64,000 bases of DNA from Pseudomonas guangdongensis (GTDB lineage Bacteria > Pseudomonadota > Gammaproteobacteria > Pseudomonadales > Pseudomonadaceae). The stretch covers positions 806,001-870,000 of the forward strand of contig NZ_LT629780.1 of assembly GCF_900105885.1 (NCBI RefSeq), in the 5' to 3' direction. The position numbers and the translations under genes are program-made. This document shows, in pieces, positions 8,972-16,779 of the stretch; the stretch's first letter is position 1; every line of letters begins with the position of its first letter. The notes below the pieces were generated by a model. The model had not been told where the DNA came from. It saw only the letters and a program-made list of their open reading frames with translations, and did not search any database.

Positions 8972-9577
8972 ATGAACGAACTGACGCACACCCTCCTGCT
9001 GCGCCTGCTGGACAGCCAGGACCCGGTGGAGATTCCCGCCCGCCTGGTACGCCTGCTGGCCACCGAGGCCATGCAGTACCGCGAGCACGCCCAGCAGCAC
9101 GGCGAGCTGGAGGACGAACTGCGCCAGCGCTGCGCCGAGCTGCTGGAGAAACAGCGCAGCGGCACCCTGCCGCCCGGCAGCCTGCAGCGCTACGCCGCCC
9201 TCAACTGCGAGGGCAACCTGCAGCTGGCCACCCAGCAGACCATCCAGGCCGCGCTGCGCTTCACCGCCGGCAAGTACGCCGCCGGCTGCTGGGTGCCGCG
9301 CGACCTGCTGGAGCAGACCGAAAGCGCGATCAGCGACTCGATCAACCACGGCTCGCCGACCCAGTCGAACCGCGACCAGGCGCTCAGCGAACTGCGCCTG
9401 GCGCTGGACGACGAGAAGGACCCGGACGCCGCCAACCTGTGGGTGGCCCGCGAGCTGGTGCAGCACGCGCTCACCGCGCTGGGCGAGGCGATGTACGGCC
9501 GCGCCTACTCCCAGGCGTACCGCGACGAACTGCAGGCGCGCCTGGAAGCGGTGCTGGCCGCAAGCGACGCCGACTGA
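8972..9577 (+). CDS. Uncharacterised 201-residue helical protein
   Basis: I do not recognise a family. The product is acidic, has no signal peptide or transmembrane segment, and looks almost wholly alpha-helical (MNELTHTLLLRLLDSQDPVEIPARL at the start, Leu/Glu/Gln-rich throughout). Two cysteines occur mid-protein (LNCEGN, AAGCWVP). Codon use matches its neighbours, which supports a real gene. The ATG at 8972 lacks a good ribosome-binding site, so the start is uncertain. It lies alone between ahpF and a convergent regulator gene and gives no functional hint. Confidence 0.7.
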   Translation: MNELTHTLLLRLLDSQDPVEIPARLVRLLATEAMQYREHAQQHGELEDELRQRCAELLEKQRSGTLPPGSLQRYAALNCEGNLQLATQQTIQAALRFTAGKYAAGCWVPRDLLEQTESAISDSINHGSPTQSNRDQALSELRLALDDEKDPDAANLWVARELVQHALTALGEAMYGRAYSQAYRDELQARLEAVLAASDAD

Positions 9578-9660
9578 GCCCGCACCATGCCGCCACCCGG
9601 CGGCACGGCAGCCAGATCCTCCCCGGCCGGCGCGCCGTCTCCGCGCCGCGCCCAGCCCCC

Positions 9661-11100
9661 TCAGTCCGCCGCGCCGCTGCCGGCCAGCGCACAGGCCAGC
9701 TCGCCGAGCCGGCGCAGCGCCGCGCCGGCCCGCTCGTCCAGCGGATAGCAGCAGGACAGCCGCAGGCAGTGCCGGTAGCGCGCCCCGGTGGAATACAGCA
9801 GGCCGGGAATGATCACGATGCGCTCGGCCAGCGCGGCGTGGAATAGCGCCAGACTGTCCACCGACGCCGGCAGCTCCAGCCACAGCAGGAAGCCGCCGGC
9901 CGGCTGGGTGGCGCGAGTGCCCGCCGGAAAGTGCCGGGCGATCAGCCCGCGCACCGCGTCCACCTGGGCGGCGTAGCGCCGGCGCAGGGCACGCATGTGG
10001 TGGTCGTAGCCGCCGCTTTCGAGAAACGCCCCGACCGTCTCGCCGAGCAGCAGCGACTCGGCGACGGTGGAGGAAAACTTCAGCTTGCGCACCGTCTCGG
10101 CGAAGCGCCCGGCCTCCAGCCAGCCGATGCGGTAGTCCGGCGCCAGGGTCTTGGTATAGCTGGCGCAGACCATCACCCAGCCCTCGCTGTCGAAGGCCTT
10201 GACCGTCGGCTGCAGCGGCTCGACGAACTGCAGCTCGGCGTACAGCGCATCCTCGATCAGCGGCACGCGATGGCGGTTGACCAGCTCGGCCAGGCGCCGC
10301 TTGGCGGCCAGCGGCATGCTGCAGCCCAGCGGGTTGTGCACCGTCGGCATGGCGACGATGGCCTGCAGGCGCTTCTCCTCCAGCAGCAGCTCCAGGGCGT
10401 CCAGCGCCAGGCCGTGCTGCGGGTGGGTGGGAATCTCCAGTGCGCGCAGGCCGAGGCTGGCCAGCAGGGGATAGAGGTTGAAGTAGCTGGGCGACTCGAT
10501 GCCCACCGTATCGCCGGCGCGGGTCACCGCGCGCAGGGCCAGCTGCAGCGCCTCCATCGCGCCATGGGTGAGCAGGATGTCGTCGGCGGCCAGATCCATG
10601 CCCAGCAGCTTGGCGCGCCGGGCGATCTGCGTGCGCAGGCGCAGCGAGCCGGGCGGCAGGGCGTAGCGGCCGACCAGCTGCGGCTGGCGGCGCAGCAGCG
10701 CGGCGGTCAGCCGGGCCAGCTTGGCGCCGGGATAGAACATCTCGCCGCGCGGACAGGCCAGGGCCAGGTCGACATGGTCCTCGCGCTGCTGGCACTGCAG
10801 CACCACGCTCATCAGCTCGTCCAGCTCGCCGCTGGCGCGCACCCCGGACGGCCGCGCGCGCAGCGGCCGCTGCAGCGCCGGCAGGCTGCTGCGCACGTAG
10901 TAGCCGGACTGCGGGCGCGCCTCGATCAGGCCGCGATCCTCCAGCAAGCGATAGGCGGCGGTGACGGTATTCAAGCTCAGCGCATGCTGCGCCGCACAGG
11001 CGCGCACCGAGGGCAGCCGCGCGCCGGCCGGCAGGCTGCCGCGGTCGATGGCCTCGGCCAGCTCGGCGGCCAGTTGACGGTAGCGGACGGGGGCATTCAT
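9661..11100 (-). CDS. MocR-family regulator: GntR-type wHTH fused to an aminotransferase-like domain
   Basis: A 479-residue PLP-dependent transcription factor. The GntR winged helix spans residues about 5-70 (LPAGARLPSVRACAAQHALSLNTVTAAYRLLE). It is joined to a fold-type I aminotransferase domain (about 110-475) with the PLP lysine in CASYTKTLAPDYRIGWLE and the phosphate/ring-binding motifs THGAMEAL and ESPSYFNLYPLL. Characterised relatives such as PdxR and GabR sense PLP or amino-compound adducts. It diverges from a LysE-type exporter across an array of repeated half-sites, so autoregulation and exporter control are likely. A pure aminotransferase role is less likely given the HTH. Confidence 0.92.
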   Translation of the reverse strand: MNAPVRYRQLAAELAEAIDRGSLPAGARLPSVRACAAQHALSLNTVTAAYRLLEDRGLIEARPQSGYYVRSSLPALQRPLRARPSGVRASGELDELMSVVLQCQQREDHVDLALACPRGEMFYPGAKLARLTAALLRRQPQLVGRYALPPGSLRLRTQIARRAKLLGMDLAADDILLTHGAMEALQLALRAVTRAGDTVGIESPSYFNLYPLLASLGLRALEIPTHPQHGLALDALELLLEEKRLQAIVAMPTVHNPLGCSMPLAAKRRLAELVNRHRVPLIEDALYAELQFVEPLQPTVKAFDSEGWVMVCASYTKTLAPDYRIGWLEAGRFAETVRKLKFSSTVAESLLLGETVGAFLESGGYDHHMRALRRRYAAQVDAVRGLIARHFPAGTRATQPAGGFLLWLELPASVDSLALFHAALAERIVIIPGLLYSTGARYRHCLRLSCCYPLDERAGAALRRLGELACALAGSGAAD

Positions 11101-11111
11101 CGCGAAACACC

Positions 11112-11200
11112 GGTGACAGCGGGAAGGCCAAGCGATGGTGACAGTCGCCTTCCCGGCCAATCTGTCACCATGACAATGATGTTTTCGTGAGTCTGTCACC
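11112..11200. promoter_or_regulatory. Operator array for the MocR regulator (4 x GGTGACAG/CTGTCACC)
   Basis: GGTGACAG occurs at 11112-11119 and 11137-11144, and its complement CTGTCACC at 11162-11169 and 11193-11200. The first three are spaced exactly 25 bp apart. The central pair forms a perfect 10-bp inverted repeat, ATGGTGACAG-N17-CTGTCACCAT. Direct plus inverted repeats with such spacing are typical of MocR/GabR operators. Confidence 0.8.
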
Positions 11201-11254
11201 CTCGCGCGGCGCTGCCTAGCATGGACTGCCCACGATTCAGCGCAGGATCCCGCC

Positions 11255-11854
11255 ATGTTCGAAGCCCTCGCCCTGGCCAGCTACATGGGCGTGATGTCGA
11301 TCACCCCCGGCCCCAACAACATCATGCTCACCGCCTCGGGGGTGAACTTCGGCTTCCGCCGCACCCTGCCGCACATGCTCGGCATCGCCCTCGGCTGCTC
11401 CGTGCAACTGCTGCTCTGCGCCGTCCTGTTCGCCCAGATCGCCGGCTGGCTCGGCGCCGTCCGCCCCGCACTGGCGGTGGCCGGCTGCGCCTACCTGCTC
11501 TGGCTGTCGCTGCGCCTGGCCCGCGCCGCCGCGCCCGAACGGCGCGAAACAGCCCGGCCGATGGGCTTTCTCGCCGCCGCCCTGTTCCAGTGGATCAACC
11601 CCAAGGCCTGGGTGATGGTCCTCAACGCCTGCGTGCTGTTCATGCCCCGCGACGGCCAGCTCAGCGCCGCCGCGGCCATGGCCCTGCTGGCGCTGGCGGT
11701 CAACCTGCCGTGCATCGCGGTCTGGGCCTGGGGCGGCGAACGCCTGCGCCACTGGCTGCAACAGGACCGCGCCCTGCGCCTGTTCAACCTCGCCATGGCC
11801 GGCCTGCTGGCCGCCACGGCGCTGTGGTTGCTGGTGGAGGAGCTGGGGCTGTAA
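11255..11854 (+). CDS. LysE/RhtB-family amino-acid exporter
   Basis: A 199-residue inner-membrane protein with five to six predicted transmembrane helices. It has the family signature at the N-terminus (ITPGPNNIMLTASGVNFGFRRTLPHMLGI) and the second conserved block FQWINPKAWVMVLNA. Proteins of this family export basic or neutral amino acids or homoserine lactone; the actual substrate is unknown. Divergent transcription from a PLP-binding MocR regulator suggests the substrate, or a PLP adduct of it, is the inducer. Its last about 70 bp are overlapped antisense by the ORF from the adjacent element remnant. Confidence 0.92.
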   Translation: MFEALALASYMGVMSITPGPNNIMLTASGVNFGFRRTLPHMLGIALGCSVQLLLCAVLFAQIAGWLGAVRPALAVAGCAYLLWLSLRLARAAAPERRETARPMGFLAAALFQWINPKAWVMVLNACVLFMPRDGQLSAAAAMALLALAVNLPCIAVWAWGGERLRHWLQQDRALRLFNLAMAGLLAATALWLLVEELGL

Positions 11855-12371
11855 TACCGCCAGCGGCCCTACCCAGATCGAGATCGGCAGCACCGGCTGG
11901 GCACCCTAAAAAACTTAAACGCCAAAAACGACAAAGACCCGCACTGCTGCGGGCCTTTGTCGTTGCTTTATATGGTGCGGCACCGGGACTGTCATTTGCC
12001 GGGATGGCGAAGCCTGCCACCAGGGTGGCACGCTTGGTGGCCTCTTCGGCGAGCGTGTGGAGCCACTGACGCCAGATCAGCACGGCGGCGCCAGGGACGG
12101 GGCCGGCACTGGTGGTGATCGTCGCGGCGGGCCTGCCTGCGCTGGCACTCTCGAAGTAATCGGCCAGGGCGCTATATGTGACGACACAGCCGCCAGGCGT
12201 CGCGCTCAGGATGGCCGATGCGTAGGTTTCGTGAATCGGGTGGTCAGCAGGTGCCAGCGTTCGCAACAGCGCCGCCACTTCTCCGGCCAGCAGGCGCGGA
12301 TTGATCGGATGGCCTTCCTCCCATTCGGAGGTGATCCTGTCTAACTGAATGCGCCCGAAGCGTGCCGTCAT
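11784..12371 (-). CDS. Unidentified ORF at the end of the tRNA-Thr element, probably with a substituted C-terminus
   Basis: The first about 130 codons, starting MTARFGRIQLDRITSEWEEGH, look like a genuine soluble protein (LLRTLAPADHPIHETYASAIL, VTYSALADYFE, IWRQWLHTLAEEATKRATLVAGFAIP). I do not recognise a family. The last about 60 codons read through the exporter's terminator hairpin and then antisense through the last 71 bp of the exporter gene. That is not credible native coding sequence. I infer that the gene is fused to host DNA at an element junction or has been truncated. A GTG at 12434 would add 21 codons. It is possibly non-functional. Confidence 0.5.
   Translation of the reverse strand: MTARFGRIQLDRITSEWEEGHPINPRLLAGEVAALLRTLAPADHPIHETYASAILSATPGGCVVTYSALADYFESASAGRPAATITTSAGPVPGAAVLIWRQWLHTLAEEATKRATLVAGFAIPANDSPGAAPYKATTKARSSAGLCRFWRLSFLGCPAGAADLDLGRAAGGITAPAPPPATTAPWRPAGRPWRG
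11927..11964. terminator. Terminator-like hairpin after the LysE-family gene
   Basis: 17-bp arms with a single mismatch (11927-11943 and 11948-11964) around a CTGC loop. A-rich sequence on the left and GCTTTATA on the right suggest it works in both directions. Confidence 0.7.
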
Positions 12372-12597
12372 GACGTTGCGTCCCCACTCGTTATTCGGCC
12401 TGTCCCTGGCATTGATCGGCCACCCCTGCGGCACGCCTCCACTGCGCGCAATGTTGCTGGGGTGGCTGGTTTAATGGCTGTATAGATCAACAGCGGTTGC
12501 CGGGATTGTACCGCAAGGCATGAGAAAGTTTTTCCCAGGCTGCGCCGGGCTGGGAATCTGCGCCGGGTGTGCGGTTGCTGGCGCTGGCGGCCTGTCC

Positions 12598-12801
12598 GGT
12601 TCCCTCGGTTCCCTCAGTGTTTTTCGCGGGGGAACCGCTGGAACCCGCGCCAGCTCTGGCGGTTCCCCCGGTTCTCTCGGTTCCCCCGGAAAAACGTCAT
12701 GGTCAGGCAGAAAACCGACAGGCAGCCCCAAGGCCCACCAGCAGGGGGAAGGGTCGCATGCGACTTACCCTTTCGTGAGATTTCAGGGAACCGGGGGAAC
12801 A
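12598..12801. repeat. Cluster of 9-bp GGTTCCCYC repeats in both orientations
   Basis: GGTTCCC units start at 12598 and 12607, then at 12661, 12670 (variant GGTTCTC) and 12679, each run having an exact 9-bp period. Inverted copies lie at 12630-12636 (GGGAACC), 12786-12792 and 12795-12801, again 9 bp apart. The cluster fills the otherwise geneless stretch 12372-12805 between the unidentified ORF and the integrase. Iteron-like spacing suggests a protein-binding array such as a replication or regulatory site of the element. Function is unknown. Confidence 0.7.
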
Positions 12802-12805
12802 GCTC

Positions 12806-14122
12806 TCAGCCCTTGCGCTTGAGCGCCACCACGTTGGCGGCCTCCTCGCCACGGTTGGCGAAGTCGTAAGGGGTCGCGTACTTCTCCCGGCAGGCGTCCA
12901 GGTAGTCGGCCCACCACTGGCACATGAGCCGGCGCTCCTCGATGTGCTCGGCCTTGTGGATGTAGGCCGCACGTACCCCGTTGCGCTCTTGGTGGCTCAT
13001 CTGCCGCTCTACCGCGTCACGGCTCCACAGCCCCGACTCCACCAGGGCGGAACAGGCCATCGCCCGGAAGCCGTGGCCGCATACCTCGGTCTTGGTGTCG
13101 TAGCCCATGCGGCGCAGGGCGGCGTTAGTGGTGTTCTCGCTCATCGGCTTCCAGTGGGCGTGATCGTTGGGAAAGATCAGCTCGAAGCGCCCCGTCAGCT
13201 GGCGCACCTCGGCCAGCAGCGCCAGGGCTTGCCGGCTCAGGGGGGCAAGGTGCGGCGTGGCCATCTTGGCGCCCCGGGTGGAATGCCGGACGCCCTCGAA
13301 GGGCTGGCGCTCGGCGGGGATCGTCCACAGGGCCCGATCGAAGTCGATTTCCTCCCAGCGGGCAAAGCGCAGCTCACTGGAGCGGATGAACACCAGCAGG
13401 GTGAGCTGTACGGCCATGCGGGTGAGCTGGCGCCCGTTGTAGGCATCCGTCCGCGCCAGCAGCTCGGGCAGACGTTCCAGCGGCAGGGCCGGGCGGTGGG
13501 CCGTCTTGCGGGTCGCCGTGGCGCCTTTCAGATCGCTGGCCGGGTTGGTGTCGATGATCCCGTGTTGTACCGCCATGCGCAGGATGCCGGCGATGTACTG
13601 GCGCAGGCGGCTGGCCGTCTCCAGGGTGTCGCGGCGCTCGGCCGCCTTGAGCGGCGCCAGCAGGTCGCGGGCCTTCAGATCGGCCACTGGTCGCAGGCCC
13701 AGGGTGGGGAACAGGTGAAGCTCCATCCGGCGCAGCACCGTGGCGGCGTGGTGCGGCTTCCACTTACGAGCGCAGACGCTGTGCCACTCGCGGGCCAGCG
13801 CCTCGAAGGTGTTTGTTCTGGCAGTCGCCGCCTCTACCTTGGCCAGCCGAGCGGCCTCCACCGGATCGCGCCCGATGGCCAGCAGCTCCAAGGCTTCGGC
13901 GCGGCGCTCCCGGGCTGCTTTCAGGCCAAGGGCCGGGTAGTTGCCGAAGGTGGCCAGCCCTTCCCTGCCGTCTGGCCGGGTGAACTTGAGGCGCTAGGTC
14001 TTCACCCCGGACGACTTCACCAGCAGGAAAAGCCCCTGCCCGTCGAACAGTTTGTAGTCCTTGTCGCGGGGCTTGGCAGCCTCGCACTTGGGATCGGTAA
14101 GGGGGGTGACGGTGCGCGCCAT
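12806..14122 (-). pseudogene. P4-type tyrosine integrase interrupted by one amber codon
   Basis: Site-specific recombinase of the P4/DUF4102 type, 438 codons from ATG 14122. Codon 43 is TAG (complement at 13994-13996) in the frame KT-stop-RLKFTRPDG, where relatives have Trp, so one G-to-A change (TGG to TAG) explains it. Everything else is intact. The N-terminal arm-binding domain includes YKLFDGQGLFLLV. The catalytic domain has Arg in RSSELRFARW, His-x-x-Arg in HGFRA, His in MSHQ and the Tyr nucleophile in RAAYIHK. The gene lies directly beside tRNA-Thr, the usual target class for this family. A shortened product from an internal start would lack the arm-binding domain. Confidence 0.9.
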
Positions 14123-14123
14123 A

Positions 14124-14185
14124 GGGGTACGTTTTCCGAATCGAATCGACGTACCCCGAAACATACCCCTAAACCACGGGGGTAT
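14124..14185. repeat. Inverted GGGGTAC / GGGGTAT repeats between integrase and tRNA
   Basis: GGGGTACGT (14124-14132) faces ACGTACCCC (14149-14157), and ATACCCC (14163-14169) faces GGGGTAT (14179-14185). Two palindromes on one heptamer theme sit directly upstream of the integrase start and next to the tRNA attachment region. This is the usual place for integrase arm-type or excisionase sites. Confidence 0.6.
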
Positions 14186-14212
14186 CTAGGCGAACTCGGG
14201 CAAACCCCAGAA

Positions 14213-14242
14213 ATAGAAAAACCGGCGCAAGGGCCGGTTTCT
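14213..14242 (-). terminator. Intrinsic terminator of tRNA-Thr
   Basis: Read on the minus strand, AACCGGC, loop CCTTGC, GCCGGTT, then a T-run. It lies about 55 bp beyond the tRNA 3' end. Confidence 0.75.
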
Positions 14243-14295
14243 CTAGGGTTCCTGTCTTACTCGGGCGAACTCGGCGCAAGTCAGGATAGTGTTTG

Positions 14296-14371
<76 letters not shown>

Positions 14372-14382
14372 ACAGGGTGCGC

Positions 14383-14411
14383 ATTATAACGACTGGCAGC
14401 GCCGAGTAAAC
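14383..14411 (-). promoter_or_regulatory. Promoter of tRNA-Thr
   Basis: On the minus strand TATAAT (14388-14383) is preceded 16 bp upstream by TTTACT (14410-14405). A GC-rich discriminator (GCGCACCC) follows the -10, typical of stringently controlled stable-RNA promoters. Confidence 0.75.
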
Positions 14412-14776
14412 CCAATCTTCGGGCAATCGGCAGCCGACCGCCAGGAGTCGGGCGGCGGTTTTGCCGAAGTGCCGGCACATTGCCACACCGCTGCAATAAC
14501 CCTATGAAAGTATTGGGATTTATCAGGCGCCATGGCCCATCAGGGGAATCGCGCCATGAAATCGGCGCATTTTTGTACAAAAAACGACGCACCCCGCCGA
14601 CGCTCCGGAAGCGTCAAGTTCGTGACCGGTGTCAATTTTGCCACTATGGCGCGGGCGTACATTGCTGCGTCGCGGCCCGTTTGTCGGCGCTGCAGTCAGG
14701 GATCGGCCATCTGCTGTCTCGCTCCGGGCCGAAGTCATGCGCGGTACTGAATACACAAGAACGACAGGGACACACG
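14412..14776. other. Intergenic stretch between tRNA-Thr and the Aer-like receptor gene
   Basis: No convincing gene is present: open frames here lack good codon bias and ribosome-binding sites. A short AT-rich patch at 14505-14526 contains TTGGG-N4-ATCAG, only a weak ANR/FNR-like dyad. ACAGGGA at 14764-14770 is the ribosome-binding site for the next gene. Confidence 0.5.
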
Positions 14777-16690
14777 ATGCGCAAGAGTCAGCCAGTCACC
14801 CAGCATGAGTACCAGATACGCGACGACCAGAACCTGCTGTCGCGTACCGACCTCAAGGGTCGCATCACCTATGCCGCGCCGGCCTTCGTCGAGGTCAGCG
14901 GCTACTCCCACGAGGAGCTGATCGGTGCGCCGCACAGCCTGGTGCGCCATCCGGACATGCCCGAGCAGGCGTTCGCGGACCTCTGGCAGACCATCGAGCG
15001 CGGCGAGATCTGGAGCGGTCTGGTGAAGAACCGCCGCAAGAACGGCGACTACTACTGGGTGCGCGCCAACGTCGCGCCGATCATCGAGAACGGCACGCTG
15101 ATGGGCTACTCTTCGGTGCGGGTGCGCCCCGACGAGGACGAACGGCGCGAGGCGGAAGCCGTCTATGCGCGCCTCAAGGCCGGCGACGGGCGCGGCATCC
15201 GCCTGCATCGCGGGCAGGTGGTGCAGAGCGGCCTGCGCAGCTGGCTGCGGCACATCAACCCGCAGGCCCTGAAGACCCGCCTCAACGGCATGATCGCCCT
15301 CAACCTGCTGTTGCTGGGGCTGTGCGCCGCGCTGAGCCTGTTCGGTTTCCGCCGCGCCAGCGAGCAGTTGCGCCAGCTCGACCAGCTGGGCGGCCAGCAG
15401 GTCGACGGCATGGCCGCGCTGCTCGCCACCATGCAGGCCGACCAGCAGAGCCTGCTCACCGCGCAGCTGCTGCTGATGCTGTTGGTCGGCGGCCTGATGC
15501 TGGGCATCGGTTCGCTGCTGCTGCGCAACTTCCTGCGCGAGCTGCGCGCCTCGATGACCTTCGCCATGCAGGTGGCCACTGGCAACCTCGCCGCGCAGCC
15601 GCCGGCGCGCTCGCGCAGCGAGCTGGGCAAGCTGATGGACATGCTGGCGATCATGCGCAAGAGCCTCAGCAACATCGTCATCGACGTCAACCGCAGCCTC
15701 GAAGTGGTGCGCCCCGCCGCGCAGTCGATCGCCCATGGCAGCGAGGATCTGTCGTCGCGCACCGAGCAGCAGGCCTCCTCGCTGCAGCAGACCGCGGCGA
15801 GCATGGAGGAAATCACCTCCACCGTGCAGCAGAACGCCGACAACGCACGTCAGGCCAGCCAGCTGGCCGACGCCGCGGCGCTGGAGGTTCGCCACAGCGG
15901 CAGCGCGATGCATGAAGTCGTCGACCGCATGGGGCGCATCACCGCCAGTTCCGAGAAGATCGCCGAGATCATCCGGGTCATCGACTCCATCGCCTTCCAG
16001 ACCAACATCCTCGCCCTCAACGCCTCGGTGGAGGCGGCGCGGGCCGGCGAGCACGGTCGCGGCTTCGCCGTGGTGGCCGGCGAGGTGCGCAACCTGGCCA
16101 GCCGTTCGGCCAGCGCCTCGGCGGAGATCCGCCAGCTGATCGAACGCTCGCACCAGGAGGTGCGCGGCGGCGAGGAGCAGGTCCGCCGCGCCGAGGAGTC
16201 CATCGGCCGGGTCGTCGAGGCGGTGCTCAAGGTCAACGACATCATGGGCGAGATCTCCGCCGCCTCCGACGAGCAGACCCGCGGCATCGCGCAGATCAAC
16301 CAGGCGGTGGCGCAGATGGACAACGTCACCCAGCGCAACAGCGAACTGGTGCTGAACTCGGCGCGCGCCGCCGGCGCCATGCAGGACCAGGTCAGCGAGC
16401 TGAGCAATGCGGTGGCGGTGCTGCGCCTCGGCGGCAGCGGCCACGAGCATGTCGAGCGCGAGACGCGCCTGCGCGCTCACCATGCCCGACGCGGCCACGT
16501 CGAGGCGCCGGTCCACCATGCCAGCGCCTGGCACAAGGGCCACCATCACGACGCCGACGCCCCGTCGCTGGCGGCCGTCCAAGCCGCCAGCGCACCCGCC
16601 AGCGCGCCGCGCCCGGCCCCGCCGGCAGCTACCGCCAAGCCCGCGGCGCCGCGCAAGTCGGCTGCCGAGGACGACTGGGAAGAGTTCTGA
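14777..16690 (+). CDS. PAS-containing methyl-accepting chemotaxis protein (Aer-like) with C-terminal CheR-tether pentapeptide
   Basis: A 637-residue energy or aerotaxis receptor. The N-terminal PAS (about 10-120; [20 protein letters not shown], then [15 protein letters not shown]) is Aer-type and may hold FAD. Two membrane segments (about 168-190 and 227-252) precede a HAMP region. The signalling hairpin has the tip [20 protein letters not shown] His-rich then Pro/Ala-rich linker (about 556-625) leads to the C-terminal DWEEF, fitting the x-aromatic-x-x-aromatic pentapeptide that docks CheR/CheB. The start at 14777 follows ACAGGGA with good spacing. Confidence 0.93.
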   Translation: MRKSQPVTQHEYQIRDDQNLLSRTDLKGRITYAAPAFVEVSGYSHEELIGAPHSLVRHPDMPEQAFADLWQTIERGEIWSGLVKNRRKNGDYYWVRANVAPIIENGTLMGYSSVRVRPDEDERREAEAVYARLKAGDGRGIRLHRGQVVQSGLRSWLRHINPQALKTRLNGMIALNLLLLGLCAALSLFGFRRASEQLRQLDQLGGQQVDGMAALLATMQADQQSLLTAQLLLMLLVGGLMLGIGSLLLRNFLRELRASMTFAMQVATGNLAAQPPARSRSELGKLMDMLAIMRKSLSNIVIDVNRSLEVVRPAAQSIAHGSEDLSSRTEQQASSLQQTAASMEEITSTVQQNADNARQASQLADAAALEVRHSGSAMHEVVDRMGRITASSEKIAEIIRVIDSIAFQTNILALNASVEAARAGEHGRGFAVVAGEVRNLASRSASASAEIRQLIERSHQEVRGGEEQVRRAEESIGRVVEAVLKVNDIMGEISAASDEQTRGIAQINQAVAQMDNVTQRNSELVLNSARAAGAMQDQVSELSNAVAVLRLGGSGHEHVERETRLRAHHARRGHVEAPVHHASAWHKGHHHDADAPSLAAVQAASAPASAPRPAPPAATAKPAAPRKSAAEDDWEEF

Positions 16691-16779
16691 AACGCCCCGA
16701 TGAACGCCGGGCCGGCGCTCTGGCGCGGCGTTCGTCGCCCGGCGCATAATGCCGGCTGATCCGCCGCCGGCTCCGCTGC

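Noticed and set aside
12471..12822. Three overlapping small frames in the GGTTCC repeat region
   Set aside because: All are made of repeat-derived Pro/Arg/Glu or Ser/Val/Phe runs and lack ribosome-binding sites. The repeat cluster itself explains them.
13764..14087. Minus-strand frame overlapping the integrase N-terminus in another phase
   Set aside because: The integrase frame reads continuously as P4-type sequence on both sides of the amber codon, so a nonsense change rather than a frameshift is the right reading.
14513..14526. ANR/FNR-like dyad TTGGG-N4-ATCAG before the Aer-like gene
   Set aside because: Only 7 of 10 consensus positions match and it lies about 250 bp from the start codon; not strong enough to call, although aer genes can be ANR-controlled.
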